In this document: piece after piece, positions 53,249 through 64,000 of the stretch | Layout of the letters: each line of letters begins with the position of its first letter | How positions within the stretch are numbered: position 1 is the first letter of the stretch | Source: Smittia aterrima | Lineage: Eukaryota; Arthropoda; Insecta; Diptera; Chironomidae | Assembly (NCBI GenBank): GCA_033063855.1 | Contig: CP093830.1 | Span: forward strand, 20,088,854-20,152,853 | Length of the DNA: 64,000 nucleotides | Direction of reading: 5' to 3' | The notes under the pieces: model-generated | Databases searched by the model: none | What the model saw: the letters and a program-made list of their open reading frames with translations, nothing else | Told to the model about the DNA's origin: nothing | Made by a program: the position numbers and the translations under genes

Positions 53249-56200
53249 TTACTGCGGCCGGAAACGTTTTTGCTGTTGTTGCTGTGTCACCATAGTTGTT
53301 CGTTTGATTGCGGTTCCAGCGGGTGCTGGTGCGAGTTTATTTGTCGACGGATCTGTTCAAAGAAAATAATTTTAGTTTATCGCTTAAGTGTTTAAGGAAA
53401 TATTTTACCTTGAAGCCATTTAACTTGGGTTGCTGGACCGTACCCTTTCTCATTTCGACAAGCGATTCTGAAGATGATGGCTGGCTTTGAAGTCATATCA
53501 ACATGAGCAGTTTTGATAGTGTCCATAGCTACATCGCATTGATTATCCTTTCCAACATAGACTCGAGTGAAAGCGAGTTGATTCGGTTTTGTTGGGTTGT
53601 TGTCCTTTACTGCTAAGTATACAGAATATTCTGTGATTTCTCCGAGACTCTGACTTGGTGGCTCCCATGACAGATGAGCTCCGTCAGAAGATTTGGAGAT
53701 TTTAATTCCAGATGGAGCGCCCGGGAAGCCAGGAAGACATGTTTTGAACGATGAAGGCTAAAGAGAAATAACAAAATTAAAATTTCATTCAAATTTTCTT
53801 GTGAGATCTTCTTACTTCGCTGAATTTTCCGACTCCACAAGCATTGACTCCAGCTATTCTGAAACGATATGCTCGCCCTTGCTCAAGTGGAATTTTCTCG
53901 AGCATACTCATATCAGGTAAATTTTCACTAGTCAAATTATCAGTTGATGTCTCCCACTGATAATCTACATAGTTTGTTACATTCTGAGTTAGTGTTTTAA
54001 ATACTCCAACAACCATCCACTTGTCAGCATCATCCGTCACATCCTTTGTCTTTCCATTCGCGTCACTTAGAGACGTTACAAGATTAGCGACCTTGCGGTT
54101 GTTTGTTGAAGCTTGAAGGGCGGCGGCCGCAAGCGCATCGAGAGATTCTCGTCCATAAGAGTCGCCGTTGAAGTCGTTTGATGAATTAGTTATGATAGGC
54201 GATGCTAGAAGACTTTCGTTTAGTGAATTACGAAGAGCTCTGTAAAATTAGAAAGTTAGTAAATAAGATTTCAGATAATTCCAAATAATAACTCACTTTT
54301 CATCGTGCAGTGGGATTTGAGTGTTAACAGAGTGTGATGATAAATGACTCTGTTCACTTATCGTACTTAGGATAGCAGCAGCTTCGTTCTCTTCAATTTT
54401 CTCGCTACTTCCGCTCGTAGTAACTTTAACGCCCTCGCCACTTTCATCCGATTGCTTTTCAATCTTTACAGTGCTGATCTGGCTTTCAATGTCATCATCT
54501 TGATCCATCAGCTGTTGACCATCAAGTTCATCAATCGCCCCGTCAAGTTGTTCAATTCTTGGCTGAGGTTGTGAAGTGGTTGTTGTGGTTGAAGTCTGAA
54601 CGACACTTCCCGATGGCATCATTGTAATGATCTTTTGAGGCGTGCCTGCCCTCACAGTGCCTGTGTTGCCTACTAAAGTCACCTTCTTCTGGCCAGCGAT
54701 TTGAAGTGTTACTGTTCGACCTCCAATTGTTATTGGCTTTTGTTGCATTCCAGCTGGCATCATGATTCTCTGCGCTGTTGAAACTGTATTGAGTTTAATT
54801 TGTTGTCCACCACTTGAAGAAGCAACGATAGGTCGAATTGTTTGCCCGACGACATTTGGCCGCCCAACGATGATCTGTTGTGATTGAGTAGTTGCTGGTT
54901 TCATAATAATTTTGTTGCCGCTTAGAATCGTTCCTGGCATTAGCTTAATGACATTTCTAGCGAAGGTGGGTCGCTGAACTTGAATTGTTCCAGCGCTTGA
55001 GACAACAGGTTTATGCATAACTTTAAGAGGTTGCCCAACTGTTCCTACACCTCCTGACGGCATCACCTTGAAAACTGATTGGCCACGTATTGCAGGTGTC
55101 GCATTCGCAACTTGGAAAGTTTTCTTCGGTTGTTGGAGAATGATCATGGGCTTTTTATCGCCGCTGACCGAAGCTGCTGCTGTTCCTGGTACTGTTTGAT
55201 AGATAAATTTCGTTTGTCCTTGAGTTGTTACTGTTCGCAATGGTACAATTGGTTTCGTGTCTTCTGGTTCTTCCTTCAAAGCTGCAGCTGCTGCTACTGG
55301 TGCTTTCTCATTTCCGCTAACGGCAGTGGCCGGGAGTTTCTGAACTTCGAGTAGATAATATTGAGCATTGGGAATTGAGGTCCAACTGAGTTCTAGCGCC
55401 ATCGTGCTTGCCCTAACAAGTTGAACACGTTGTGCTTGCGATGGTGGACCAACTTCGAGATACCAAAGATCTTTACAGCAAACCTGAAATCATAATAATG
55501 AAGAATTGATTATTTTAATCAGTTTAACGGTGTCGTAGCATTTTTAAAGCAAAATGCTCACCCGGACCTGGTTGTTCCAAGCTTTCCGATATCCATCACG
55601 ACCACTCCAAACGTAAAGTCTTCCATGAATTCCAACAGCGCAATGTCCCGCTCTTGCTCGAGGAATATCTTCAACTTCTAATCCTGCTGTCGGCTCTGGT
55701 TGAATTTGATTGATGTTTACTTGTTCCCACGTCATCGATTTAAGATCGAGGACAGCAAGAGTGCTTGTACATTGCCACTCCTTCTCACAAGTGAAGTTGT
55801 CAAGAATCAATGGTACCCAACCACCAAAAATGTACATTTTATCTCCAATCAGCGTAGCACTGTGTAAACTACGAGGCAGAGGCGCGACTCCTGTTGTTTT
55901 TGGACGACTCCATGACAAAGTCTCAATGTCAAGAATCCATAAGTCTCCAAGTCGACACCCGCTCATTCCTCCGTAAATAACCAAATAATGTCGTCCGACA
56001 GCTTTGTCGTGCCAAGCACAAGCAGTGTGTGATTCTCGAGGCGGTGGGCATTCTCCATATGTGATTGGGATCTCCCAACTGTACTGTCCATTGCGTGTGT
56101 TCAAAATGTAAAGGTCGTTGAGGTATCTACAAGTAAAGGAAATTTGTTAGAACGAACAAAAATATTAATAAACGTAATTTTACTTGGGAATGTTGTGCTT

Positions 56201-57038
56201 CGGATCATCGGATTCGTTAGCTAGGCCAGCAAAGAGAAACACTTTGTCGCCTACAAGTGTGAAGCTGTGACCAAGACGAGGACATGGAGGATCACCTGAA
56301 AGTGGTGATTGTGGTCGAAGCTTCTTCCATTCCCATTTGGTTGCCTAAAAATTTCAAAGAAAAATTATGAAATGAAGAATTAAAATTCCGCGAATTTTAT
56401 TTAATTTACCTGAAGCTCATACAATTCATTCGAGTATTTTCCATACTCGATCATTCCACCAAAGATCAAGATTCTTGTACCATCGACGACAAATCCATAA
56501 GCAGCACACCCTGGCGGGACATCGCCTTTCGTCGCCGGCACATACCATTGATTTGTGACTAAGTAAGAAGAAAAAGTTGTGAAAAAATCCGGACGGTTGA
56601 AGGACGGGGAAATATTATCAACAAAGGATGGCCGGGCTGCAATCTGTGTGAGCGTCTTGGCCCGGTCGCTTTGGCGTCTCGAGCAGCCTCAAATACATTC
56701 AAAGAAAGCGGTCGCCCATAAGCGACAAGGATGGCCCGACGCCATATTTTTTTTTACTGGATCTCAATTATAAGACGATTCAAACGATGGGATTACATAA
56801 ATGACACTGAAAATGATTAAAAGTAACTTACAAGTATTGAAAACGTGTAATTCATCAACGATCCCTTCATTTCCGCCTCCAAAAACGACCATTAACTCTC
56901 GAATTGCAACGGCCCGATGGCCATGGCTGTGAAGAAAAATTCATTAGTATTGGTGAGTGGAGCCCATGTCTTTACAACGGCTTACCGCGGTCGCGGCTGA
57001 GGGCCCGTAGAAGCGACAATTTTCTTCCACTTAACCAT
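53249..57038 (-). CDS. Hcf: Host cell factor (HCF), nine exons, 1028 aa
   Basis: Exons are 57038-56986, 56926-56832, 56558-56410, 56344-56184, 56126-55562, 55483-54297, 54239-53816, 53757-53409 and 53352-53249. The N-terminal kelch propeller starts MVKWKKIVASTGPQPRPRHG and continues with HRAVAIRELMVVFGGG, SLHSATLIGDKMYIFGGW and GRDGYRKAWNNQVRVCCKDL. A first FN3 part (LELSWTSIPNAQYYLLEV) follows, then a Val/Thr/Gln-rich middle, acidic sequence, and the C-terminal FN3 pair (FRIAGVNACGVGKFSE, GAPSGIKISKSSDGAHLSWE). The protein ends in basic KRFRPQ. HCF tethers histone-modifying complexes to DNA-binding factors. At 1028 aa it is shorter than the fly (about 1500) and human (about 2000) proteins and has no vertebrate-style HCF repeats. 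A QLDG taspase-1-type site lies at residues 653-656. Confidence 0.93.
54539..54550 (-). other. Candidate taspase-1 cleavage site in HCF (QLD|G)
   Basis: Residues 653-656 of HCF read QLDG in the context PRIEQLDGAIDELDG. Taspase-1 cuts after Asp in Q-(hydrophobic)-D-G motifs, and the Drosophila HCF homologue is known to be matured by taspase-1. The usual two acidic residues after G are replaced by A-I-D, and a second, weaker ELDG follows. Confidence 0.5.
56621..56755 (+). ncRNA. Structured GC-rich element in HCF intron 2, possible small RNA
   Basis: Within a 273-bp intron of otherwise AT-rich sequence lies a segment with several strong hairpins. GGCCGGGC (56630-56637) pairs with GCCCGGTC (56660-56667). 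GCTTT (56668) pairs with AAAGC (56705). GTCGC (56711) pairs with GCGAC (56722). ATGGC-CCGAC-GCCAT (56731-56745) is followed almost at once by nine Ts (56747-56755). On the plus strand, antisense to HCF, this is the layout of a polymerase III transcript end. AGGATGGCC occurs twice (56625 and 56728). I could not match it to tRNA, 5S, U6, SRP, 7SK or RNase MRP. It could also be a transposon fragment. Confidence 0.35.
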
Positions 57039-57492
57039 TTCAACCCAAAACAGCTTAATTTAAGATTTTTTAACTCAAAACAACTACAGAATGCCTTTCT
57101 GTCACTACACGTTTGCCACTCGCGTTATTCACAAAGCGCACATCAATTGTTTGCGCTTGATTTCTAAGTTTTTTATTAGGTTTCTGAAGCTTCTTTATTT
57201 TCAATATTTCCTCTTCTCGCTTTAACTTCTCGAGGGTTCTTTCACGTCTAACAATGCTTCTCTCACTTATTATTGATCTCACAGATTTTATTCTAATTCT
57301 TCAGTTCAACAGCGGTTTATTTTCAATTTAATTCTTTCAATCTTTTTCTGCAGCCTTCTCTGCGGCCTTTTGTGTCATGACTGTTTGTAGAAATTGATGA
57401 AAATGTGTCTTCGATATTCAATTTTTTTGGAGGCGTTTTTCGTAAAGAAAAAGCACTTTCTTCAGTTTCAATTGGTCTTCCGGTTTGATTAA
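57039..57492. other. Spacer between MED25 and HCF
   Basis: Both neighbours read on the minus strand. The spacer should hold the MED25 3' UTR and the HCF promoter and leader. No other gene is seen; short plus- and minus-strand ORFs here look random. Confidence 0.6.
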
Positions 57493-60037
57493 TTAAAAAA
57501 GATCGAAATTCTGATCCATTCCACCCATTTGATTCGCATTCGGTTGTTGCTGCTGTTGAGGTCCTCCCATTTGAGGTCTGAATTGATTCTGTTGTTGCTG
57601 TGAGAAGAACGAGAATGTTAATTTAATTAATTAAAATTTAAATTAAGCAAAATCACCTGTTGAAGTAAATGTCGTAGATTGTTGTTTTGCATCATTGGAC
57701 GAGCTGCCATTCGTTGTTGGTTTGGATTCATTGGTTGATTAGGAATCATGTTGGGACCACCTTGCATTTGCATTTGTTGATTGAACATCATGCTTTGATC
57801 GCCTTGCTGCTGATGCATATTTCCAATATTCTGAGGAGTATTTTGAGGGTTCATCGTGTTTTGTTGAGCAATTGGATTCATTCCCATCATTTGTGGACGT
57901 GGTTGCTGCTGAACGTTTTGTGGTCCAACGGAATTCTGTCCAAATTGCATGATCTTCGATTGTTGGATTACTTTTCTTAATCGATCGACGTAACCGTTTT
58001 GATCGTTGGGAATGAAACCGTAGTAACTCTTCTTGTCAGGCATGTAAAGTAGAATGAGAATCTTTACGTCGCATTGCGCTGGAGTAAAATGAACGCACCC
58101 AGCGAATCCATTCGCCATGACTTTCGAGAGAGATTCGAATGATTCAGATGGAGGTCCCCATTGGAAATTCACAATTTTTGCATCCTAAAATTAAATCAAG
58201 TTAGATTCGCTCAAAATATTTAATTAATATCCTTCGCTTACTCGTAGCAATTGCCCTCCAACGTTTGTTATGACATTTCTCGGCATGAGTTGCATTATTA
58301 AACGAGCAGGCCAGTTCTCGCCACGAACTTCAATTTCGTTAGTTTCTTTAGAGACGCTCGCATAAATCTCACACTGAACTTGACGTGCTGTATTTTGTTG
58401 ATTTTGTTGTTTCTCGGTCCATTCCAAAGTCCCTCTCCAAATTCTTTCACGATTCATGACTCCTTGAACCATTCCTCCTTGTTGCTGCTGCTGTTGCTGT
58501 TGGGGATCTAAAAATAATATTTAAAATATCATTTCTTCTCTCAAATTAAAATGTTCAACTCACTTATTTGCTGAATTCCTTGCTGAGGCAAAGATTGATT
58601 CTGTGGAACCATTCCTTGAACATTTTGTTGCTGATTCACTTGATTCATCATTTGCTGATTGTTCTGCATAACGTTTGGAACCATATTTTGTTGATTTTGC
58701 TGAATCATTTGCTGCTGGTTTTGCTGTTGATTTTGCATAGCTGCCATTCGAGCCATCGCTTGTTGCTGCGGAGTCATTGCATTGATGTTCGGTGGCTGAG
58801 TTAATTGTGAAATCAACGCTGAATTCTGTGGCTGCTGGTTCTGATTTGTCTGATTTTGCTGCATCATCGTATTCTGAGGCATGTTTCCTGTTTGAATGAT
58901 GTTGTTTCCTTGGCCAGGAATAAATGAAGCTCGCGGCTGATTTGGAGGAGTAATCCATCTCTGATTCGGCTGTTGGTTTTGTTGCTGAGGATTCGGTTGA
59001 CGTTGAGGGAAGTTTGTCATTTGTGGGCCTCCAGCGAATGGTGGCGGAGGATTTCCCATTGTTTGTTGTTGCTGTTGTTGAGCTAACATTTGAGGATTGT
59101 TCTGACGAATGTTCGGATTCATTGGACGCATTCCTGGATTATTTATCATAGCTGCCATTGGATTTGTCTGCTCATTGTTCTGCATCATTGCAGGTGTTTG
59201 AGTGTTGGGTAAAACGCTTGGAGTTGCTGTTGGAGTTGGTTGATTCATTGGACTTGCAGGACGTTCCTTCAACGAGAATCCTTTAAGCAACACCAAATGA
59301 CGAGGATCCTTGCTGTAGTTCTTTGAAGCAGTCAGTGCAAGATCTCCTCCAGACTTTTCGAAGATTTCAAATAAAATCGGAATCTTTCTTGGTGAGATGA
59401 TCGATAAGTTGATTTTCTTTTCCAGGAAAATTGAAGCCAACTGTTCAACAGTTTTCCCTTCATATTCATAGCATTCAGTCACTGGCATTGTGTAGGGAGC
59501 ACTGTTGCTGATAAGAATGCAATGTTTAGTTGATGGTTCCTTGTCTCTTGATTTCTCTAAATCTTGAAAGCAAACGAGAGCTGTAGCAAGACCTTCAGCG
59601 AGAGAAGCATTCGATTCACTTTTGCCGCCGGTGAGACTAAAAATCATTGAAATCAGACTAAACTCTTGATTAGCGAGACTAGTTTACTCACTCGAGATTA
59701 TCGATTGTCTTTAGGAACTTCTGGGGACTGATGAAAGGCCCGAAAGTTGAGCATTGTGGATTTGGAATGCATTGGGAAGTTTTGAAGCAAACTATTCCAA
59801 ACAATGAGCTCGCAGACTTGTTAGCTGATGAATAAATGTCTTCCATTCCTTGTGAAAAGAACTCCAATGCTGGAACAATGTAGTTCGTCTTCATTTCATT
59901 CAAGTAAACTCCACAACTTGCAGTTCCTAAAAGAAATGTTTTTACTTTCAAATTAAATTTGTGCAATAGAATCAAATCAAACCTTCAATCACGAAAACAA
60001 CGTCGAAGAGGTGATACTCCGTCGCCTTCATGTTCAT
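57493..60037 (-). CDS. MED25: Mediator complex subunit 25 (MED25), six exons, 753 aa
   Basis: Exons are 60037-59983, 59926-59692, 59636-58564, 58507-58242, 58184-57657 and 57597-57493. The N-terminal von Willebrand A domain begins with FDVVFVIEGTASCGVYLNEM and continues TGGKSESNASLAEGLATALV and INLSIISPRKIPILFEIFEK. A long Gln/Asn/Met/Pro-rich linker follows. The activator-interaction (ACID) domain, about residues 465-615, includes RIWRGTLEWTE, NWPARLIMQLMPRNVI and ILILLYMPDKKSYYGFIPND. A Gln-rich tail ends NQMGGMDQNFDLFF-like at TAA 57495. MED25 links transcription activators to Mediator through the ACID domain and docks through the VWA domain. The length equals the family norm (human about 747 aa). 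Donor 1 is the weak GTTTGA. Confidence 0.93.
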
Positions 60038-60268
60038 TTAGTAGTATTTATGAAATGTAATTTAAGTTAAATACGATCAGACACAATAAAATTCACTTTT
60101 CCGGAAATATTTTCTATTTTTGCCGATGTCAACAAACATTCAAATCGTAAAAGATCGTTATTTTATTTTATTTTTGTGTAAAAATATTTATTTTAAAATC
60201 TTGCACTTTCAGTTTTTTGTCAGTCTCTTATTTTTATGATTAAATAAACTTTAAAGAAGATTTTGACT

Positions 60269-60781
60269 TCACGGTTCTAGGTTCATCCATTCGCTTTCTA
60301 ACTCATCCATTGGTTGAAAATCATAAAATTCATCGAAATTTTCAAAAAGAGATTCAGCCTCAGCTTCACAATCAACTCCTTCAAGTGATGAATCCAGATT
60401 TAAGAATTTTTCTTCGGGAATGTCCAGATTCATTTTTATGTCGGAAGAAGTTTGACTTTCTCCTCCTGTTGGTCTTTGATTTCTACTTTCACTGCTTTCT
60501 TCTTGGTGACTCACTGTGGAATTTCTTTTCCTCTTCTCGGTCATCTTTCTATCTTGTTCTTTGTGAAATTTTCGTTCTTCAAGCGACACAACCTTCACAT
60601 GATAAGTGAGTGCACACAATTCGCACCTACAGCTATTGAAAGGACATTTATTCTTATGTCCACTGACTTCAACTTTTACTCGGTGATTTCTACAGTTCAC
60701 GCAGAACCTCTTCGCTTTTATTCGGCCATTTACTTTGACCACTTTTGAATTTGAAGGCACTTCCATTTCTCGTGTGATCAC
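60269..60781 (-). CDS. Divergent DM-domain (doublesex/mab-3-type) protein, 170 aa, single exon
   Basis: The DM zinc module is complete: CVNCRNHRVKVEVSGHKNKC, then PFNSCRCELCAL, with spacing C-x2-C-x2-H-x8-H-x3-C-x4-C-x-C-x2-C identical to Dsx/Dmrt proteins. A basic recognition-helix-like region follows (SLEERKFHKEQDRKMTEKRK). The rest is acidic, rich in Ser and Glu, and ends ELESEWMNLEP, which suggests an activation domain. Canonical GVKVPLKGHKRYC residues are replaced (RVKVEVSGHKNKC). There is no DMA or Dsx dimer domain, and no introns. DM proteins control sexual and neural development. Orthology to dsx, dmrt11E, 93B or 99B cannot be assigned. A second Met at residue 6 could be the start. 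Confidence 0.88.
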   Translation of the reverse strand: MITREMEVPSNSKVVKVNGRIKAKRFCVNCRNHRVKVEVSGHKNKCPFNSCRCELCALTYHVKVVSLEERKFHKEQDRKMTEKRKRNSTVSHQEESSESRNQRPTGGESQTSSDIKMNLDIPEEKFLNLDSSLEGVDCEAEAESLFENFDEFYDFQPMDELESEWMNLEP

Positions 60782-60924
60782 TTAGAACGCCTGAAACGGA
60801 ATGCCTAATAGTAAAATTCTCAGCATCACATGGCCTCAAGTTTTTAATGATTTGTTTATCTCTCGTATTGTTTTGCTGACGATTTAGCTTTTGTGTAGTA
60901 AGCTTTGAGTGCGTGAATTGTGTC
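60782..60924. promoter_or_regulatory. Bidirectional promoter region between the DM-domain and AN1 genes
   Basis: Only 143 bp separate the two start codons, which face away from each other. I see no clear TATA box. The two genes probably share control elements. Confidence 0.5.
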
Positions 60925-61236
60925 ATGCCCGAAAAGAATTTAAAAGGTTCAAAAGACGATGACAAGTCGAGCAAGCGTCAGCTCTCGCCAATAGCGGAAG
61001 AGAAGTCGAATTCGAAGAAGGCAAAATTAGAATCCAAGCCAAAGAAGAAACGATGCTTCACTTGTCACAAGAAACTTGGCTTAACTGGAATAAAATGTCG
61101 ATGTGGAAATCTCTTCTGTTCATTTCATCGATACAGCGATCGACACAACTGTTCATTCGATTATCGACGACAAGGAGCTGATCAAATCAAACTCAATAAT
61201 CCAAAAATCGTTCGAGAGAAAATAAGAAAAATTTAA
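60925..61236 (+). CDS. AN1-type zinc-finger protein without A20 domain (103 aa)
   Basis: ATG at 60925. After a 50-residue Lys/Ser-rich start (KNLKGSKDDDKSSKRQLSPI) comes a canonical AN1 finger, CFTCHKKLGLTGIKCRCGNL, then FCSFHRYSDRHNC. The ZFAND5/6-type ending follows (FDYRRQGADQIKLNNPKIVR, then EKIRKI). ZFAND5/6 proteins normally carry an N-terminal A20 finger that binds ubiquitin; no A20 Cys pattern is present here and no upstream exon is evident. The protein may act in the ubiquitin-proteasome or stress response by family, with reduced ubiquitin binding. It is head-to-head with the DM-domain gene. Confidence 0.85.
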   Translation: MPEKNLKGSKDDDKSSKRQLSPIAEEKSNSKKAKLESKPKKKRCFTCHKKLGLTGIKCRCGNLFCSFHRYSDRHNCSFDYRRQGADQIKLNNPKIVREKIRKI

Positions 61237-64000
61237 TTTCCTGAAAATCTTTGAAGTTTCTAAAACATTTCGTTCATAAAATGACATTTAATGGTTCCAT
61301 TGTTTTATTCATCATTTTACTTCACTTAGCTTCTTTACAGTAAGTTTTGCTTATTGATTTCTCATTTTAGTTTACAAGGATGTTTGTTGTTAGTTCGTTC
61401 GCTTTTCTTTAAAAAAAAGTGATAAGACTTCACACGAAAATCTGAGATTTTTTTTTATTTTCTTCTTAACAAATTGTGTCCATTGAGTTTTATTGATTTT
61501 TCTTTCATTTTCCTTTCTTCATGATAAGTTTATTCACATTCACAAACAGTTACCAATAAATAATGTTTCTTCAGACCATTTTCCTTTCATTTTCCGAGAG
61601 CGAAAAAACCATTTAAGCGATTCAATACTTCATGCAATAATTCCATTGTCCGCAAGTTACAGTTAAACACAATCAGTTGATAAATATCGTTGGCGATTTT
61701 TTCTTTTTCGTGGGTGGTGGGAGTAAAGGAAGCGAGGAAGGTTTCAAGGGAGAAGCAATAAATTTAGTTATTAAAAAAATTCCAGGTGGTTTTGATTTAT
61801 TTTTATATTAAATGACTTTTCAGTTCTGGGCTTAATGGAAAGGACAACGACGAGAGAGAGAAAGAGAGTGAATGGGACTCTTGGGGATGATGAGATTGCC
61901 CTTTGAGCGGTTTAGTTTAATGCTTTGAATATCTCAAATGCGAATCAAATGATTTCATAGAATGAATTCGTTTCCCAATTCCCCTCCCGTGAATTTTCCA
62001 TGCTCAATCAATCAGATTTTCTTCAATTAGAAACGATAATCTCAATTAAGGTTCAAGCAATCGTTCGACCATTTAAATTTTCTTCTTTTTTTTTCTTGTT
62101 CAATATCAAAAGAATTTTCCACGGCTAATCAATATTTCTTAGCAATTTCTTTAATTTTTTTTCGGTTACTAGTTTCATTTTTAATTTTCTTTATTTTTTC
62201 ATAGTAAAAACAATCAACAGTCAGTTTCCCTTAATTTTATTTATTCAATGTTGGTTTTATCTTTTTTTTTTGTTTAATTTTCTTGCATTTTAACATCGAC
62301 GATAATAATTTTTCCTCTTGCTTTGCTCACAAAACACAAATTCAATTTCAATTTGATTAAGACTAACTAGGGGGTTGCTGGCTTAAGTTTAAATTTATTA
62401 TTCTTTTGCCTTTTATGTTTCGTAAAAAAATCTTTTTTCTTCTTGACTCAATTTGGTTTAATTCGTTTGTTTGAGTTGAATTTCTTTTTTGTCTCTCGAT
62501 AGTGAGTGGCGCCGATGAAGTGCTAAAGTAAAGAATCGAATGATTGAAATAAAGATTCTCGTTTGGCATCATCTCTCCAGTGACCTTCGGTTACCTTAGA
62601 GCCAGATTTTCTGATTTTCTTTTCTTTCCCTTCGTTATAAAGATTGACTTTTGATATGTTGACGTTTAAAGTTACACACACTTTTTGATAGCGACGTTCG
62701 TATTCAATATTTTACATAAATAAATTGGCTCAGAGTTCAAACAAAGCAAGTTTGTGTTTGGTGTGGAAGAAGGACAAGGACGAACAAGAGGGATGATGAC
62801 TTTTAATGCTGACTAATTGATTGTCATTAAGGGGAAAACTAAAGCGAGTGGCTGAGTGACTCAATTAATTGACAAATTTTCTAGAACTCAAAAGCTTTTC
62901 CTTTTGGACTTGGGGGATGATGATGGAGAGAGCAGTTTTCTTCCTAAGAGTCTCATGTATGTACAGAACATCTCGACGTAAATTTCGCTACACAATTGTT
63001 ATTGCCATTTCATCAATTCATTTCATATGAGAAGCAACATTTATTGTGGATGATGAGGGCGTTCGCAAGGTACGAGAGATTATTTCTTTACCGAGTAATT
63101 ATTGAATCTTGCACAATCCCCAAGAGAATTTGCGAAATTGCTGTGAATTTATTGAAATTTCTTTCCTTCTTTATAGTTAGCTTGAGCTTCAACAGCAAAT
63201 GTTTCTTGAGTTAAAGCTCATGCATCTAACCGTTCCGTTTAATGCTTGCTTTCATCTAATGAATCGCGTCGTTTCTCCTGCTCGTGCACGTTCTCCTTTC
63301 GTTTATAAATAGACAAAAACAATGTTCTCCTTATGCATGTGAAACAACCAATTTATCTCTTAATTGTTAATTCATGAACTTAGCAGTTTGTTGTGTTACA
63401 CTTGTCTTTAGTTTACTTTTTTTTCTATCGGGTTTAGACACATAGTTAATTGTACAATACATCGGCGGCTTGTCGAGAGAGTTATCGGTTATTTCTGTTT
63501 TTATTAATGATCAGGAATGTACAGAAATTAAGTTAATTTTCTGAAAATATTTCTTTCTTTTTTTTTATCGCCATTTGAGATTTCGTCGTCAGTTGTAACA
63601 CAATTTCTGTACAAACCCAGTTAAATGTTGCGTGACAAACAATTAGGAAAGAAAGAAGAATCGTCAGTGGAATCAAATGAAATTAGACTGAAACGGGAAA
63701 TAAAAATAAAACAATAAAAACAACTTAAGAAATGAATTTTTGTTTCAAATTTTATTTTTGAAATTTGTCGTATTCTCCATTAAAAATACTTAAATCATGA
63801 CACGCGGAAAAGATGAATGACCGTCATCAATCGGTTGCGAAGTGAGTTGATTGCAACATCTAAACGTAAAATAAATGCAATTTCTTGTTTTTTCTTGCAA
63901 AATCTTTTTGAAAAAATTATAAAAATATAAAAATTGTGTGGGAGGAAAAAATATTTTTTGTTTTTATATAATTTGCAAAGTTTATGTGAATATCGTGGAT
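61237..64000. other. Non-coding right end, nothing recognised
   Basis: AT-rich sequence with T-runs and short random ORFs on both strands. The first part is the 3' UTR of the AN1 gene. I see no exon with domain signal, tRNA, repeat array or transposon end. Confidence 0.5.

Noticed and set aside
55079..55354. 91-aa plus-strand Cys-rich ORF inside HCF
   Set aside because: Antisense shadow of the HCF Val/Thr-rich exon.
56597..56757. HCF intron element as a tRNA, U6, SRP, 7SK or H/ACA RNA
   Set aside because: No B box or anticodon arm, no U6 core, no SRP Alu-domain or 7SK sequence match I could defend, and no H or ACA boxes at proper spacing. Kept only as an unidentified element.
58560..58958. 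132-aa minus-strand Ser/Ala-rich ORF in another frame of MED25
   Set aside because: Shadow of the Gln-rich CAA/CAG repeat region of MED25 exon 3.
1..64000. CRISPR arrays, operons, ribosome binding sites or viral genes
   Set aside because: The window is animal nuclear DNA with spliced genes. No spaced direct-repeat array, viral polymerase or capsid-like sequence was seen.

Overview
The window looks like AT-rich nuclear DNA of a true fly (Diptera). This rests on a ZAD-type zinc-finger gene, insect-style FoxP, HCF, MED25 and nervana-like genes, many introns of 50-80 bp, and TATA plus TCAGT-initiator promoters. A non-biting midge (Chironomidae) or related nematoceran is my inference. Nothing here is bacterial, viral or organellar.

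Layout, left to right. 1-595 (-): 5' part of a ZAD gene that appears to carry two ZAD modules and runs off the left edge. 829-1858 (-): an acidic, probably nuclear protein I do not recognise. 1859-5087: mostly empty, with one possible signal-peptide exon or small ORF at 2712. 5041-14084: a tandem array of five LRR-BTB genes (the second frameshifted), each with a shared promoter block. An 850-bp inverted-repeat element sits inside the promoter of the first. 14085-33651: about 19.5 kb with no gene I can support. 33652-47250 (+): FoxP in eleven exons, with two mutually exclusive exons for the second half of the fork-head domain. 47251-51700: a divergent pair, an F-box/LRR-like gene (-) and a sixth LRR-BTB gene (+). 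Their flanks are duplicated at 47632-47996 without a gene between them. 51745-52760 (+): Na+/K+-ATPase beta subunit. 53249-57038 (-): host cell factor (HCF), with a structured GC-rich element in its second intron. 57493-60037 (-): Mediator subunit MED25. 60269-60781 (-): a one-exon divergent DM-domain gene, head-to-head with an AN1-only zinc-finger gene at 60925-61236 (+). 61237-64000: nothing supported.

The right half is a regulatory neighbourhood of transcription factors and cofactors (FoxP, HCF, MED25, DM domain). The most lineage-specific part is the LRR-BTB family: an SPOP-like BTB is joined to an N-terminal LRR instead of a MATH domain. By family knowledge these could be Cullin-3 substrate adaptors, and an F-box (Cullin-1 type) adaptor lies beside the sixth copy. 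Turnover is visible in the sequence: tandem duplication, mosaic copies, one frameshift, a promoter split by a mobile element, and a gene-less twin of the sixth locus.

Exon borders were placed by hand from GT/AG sites and phase. Frames close exactly for FoxP, HCF, MED25 and the ATPase beta gene.
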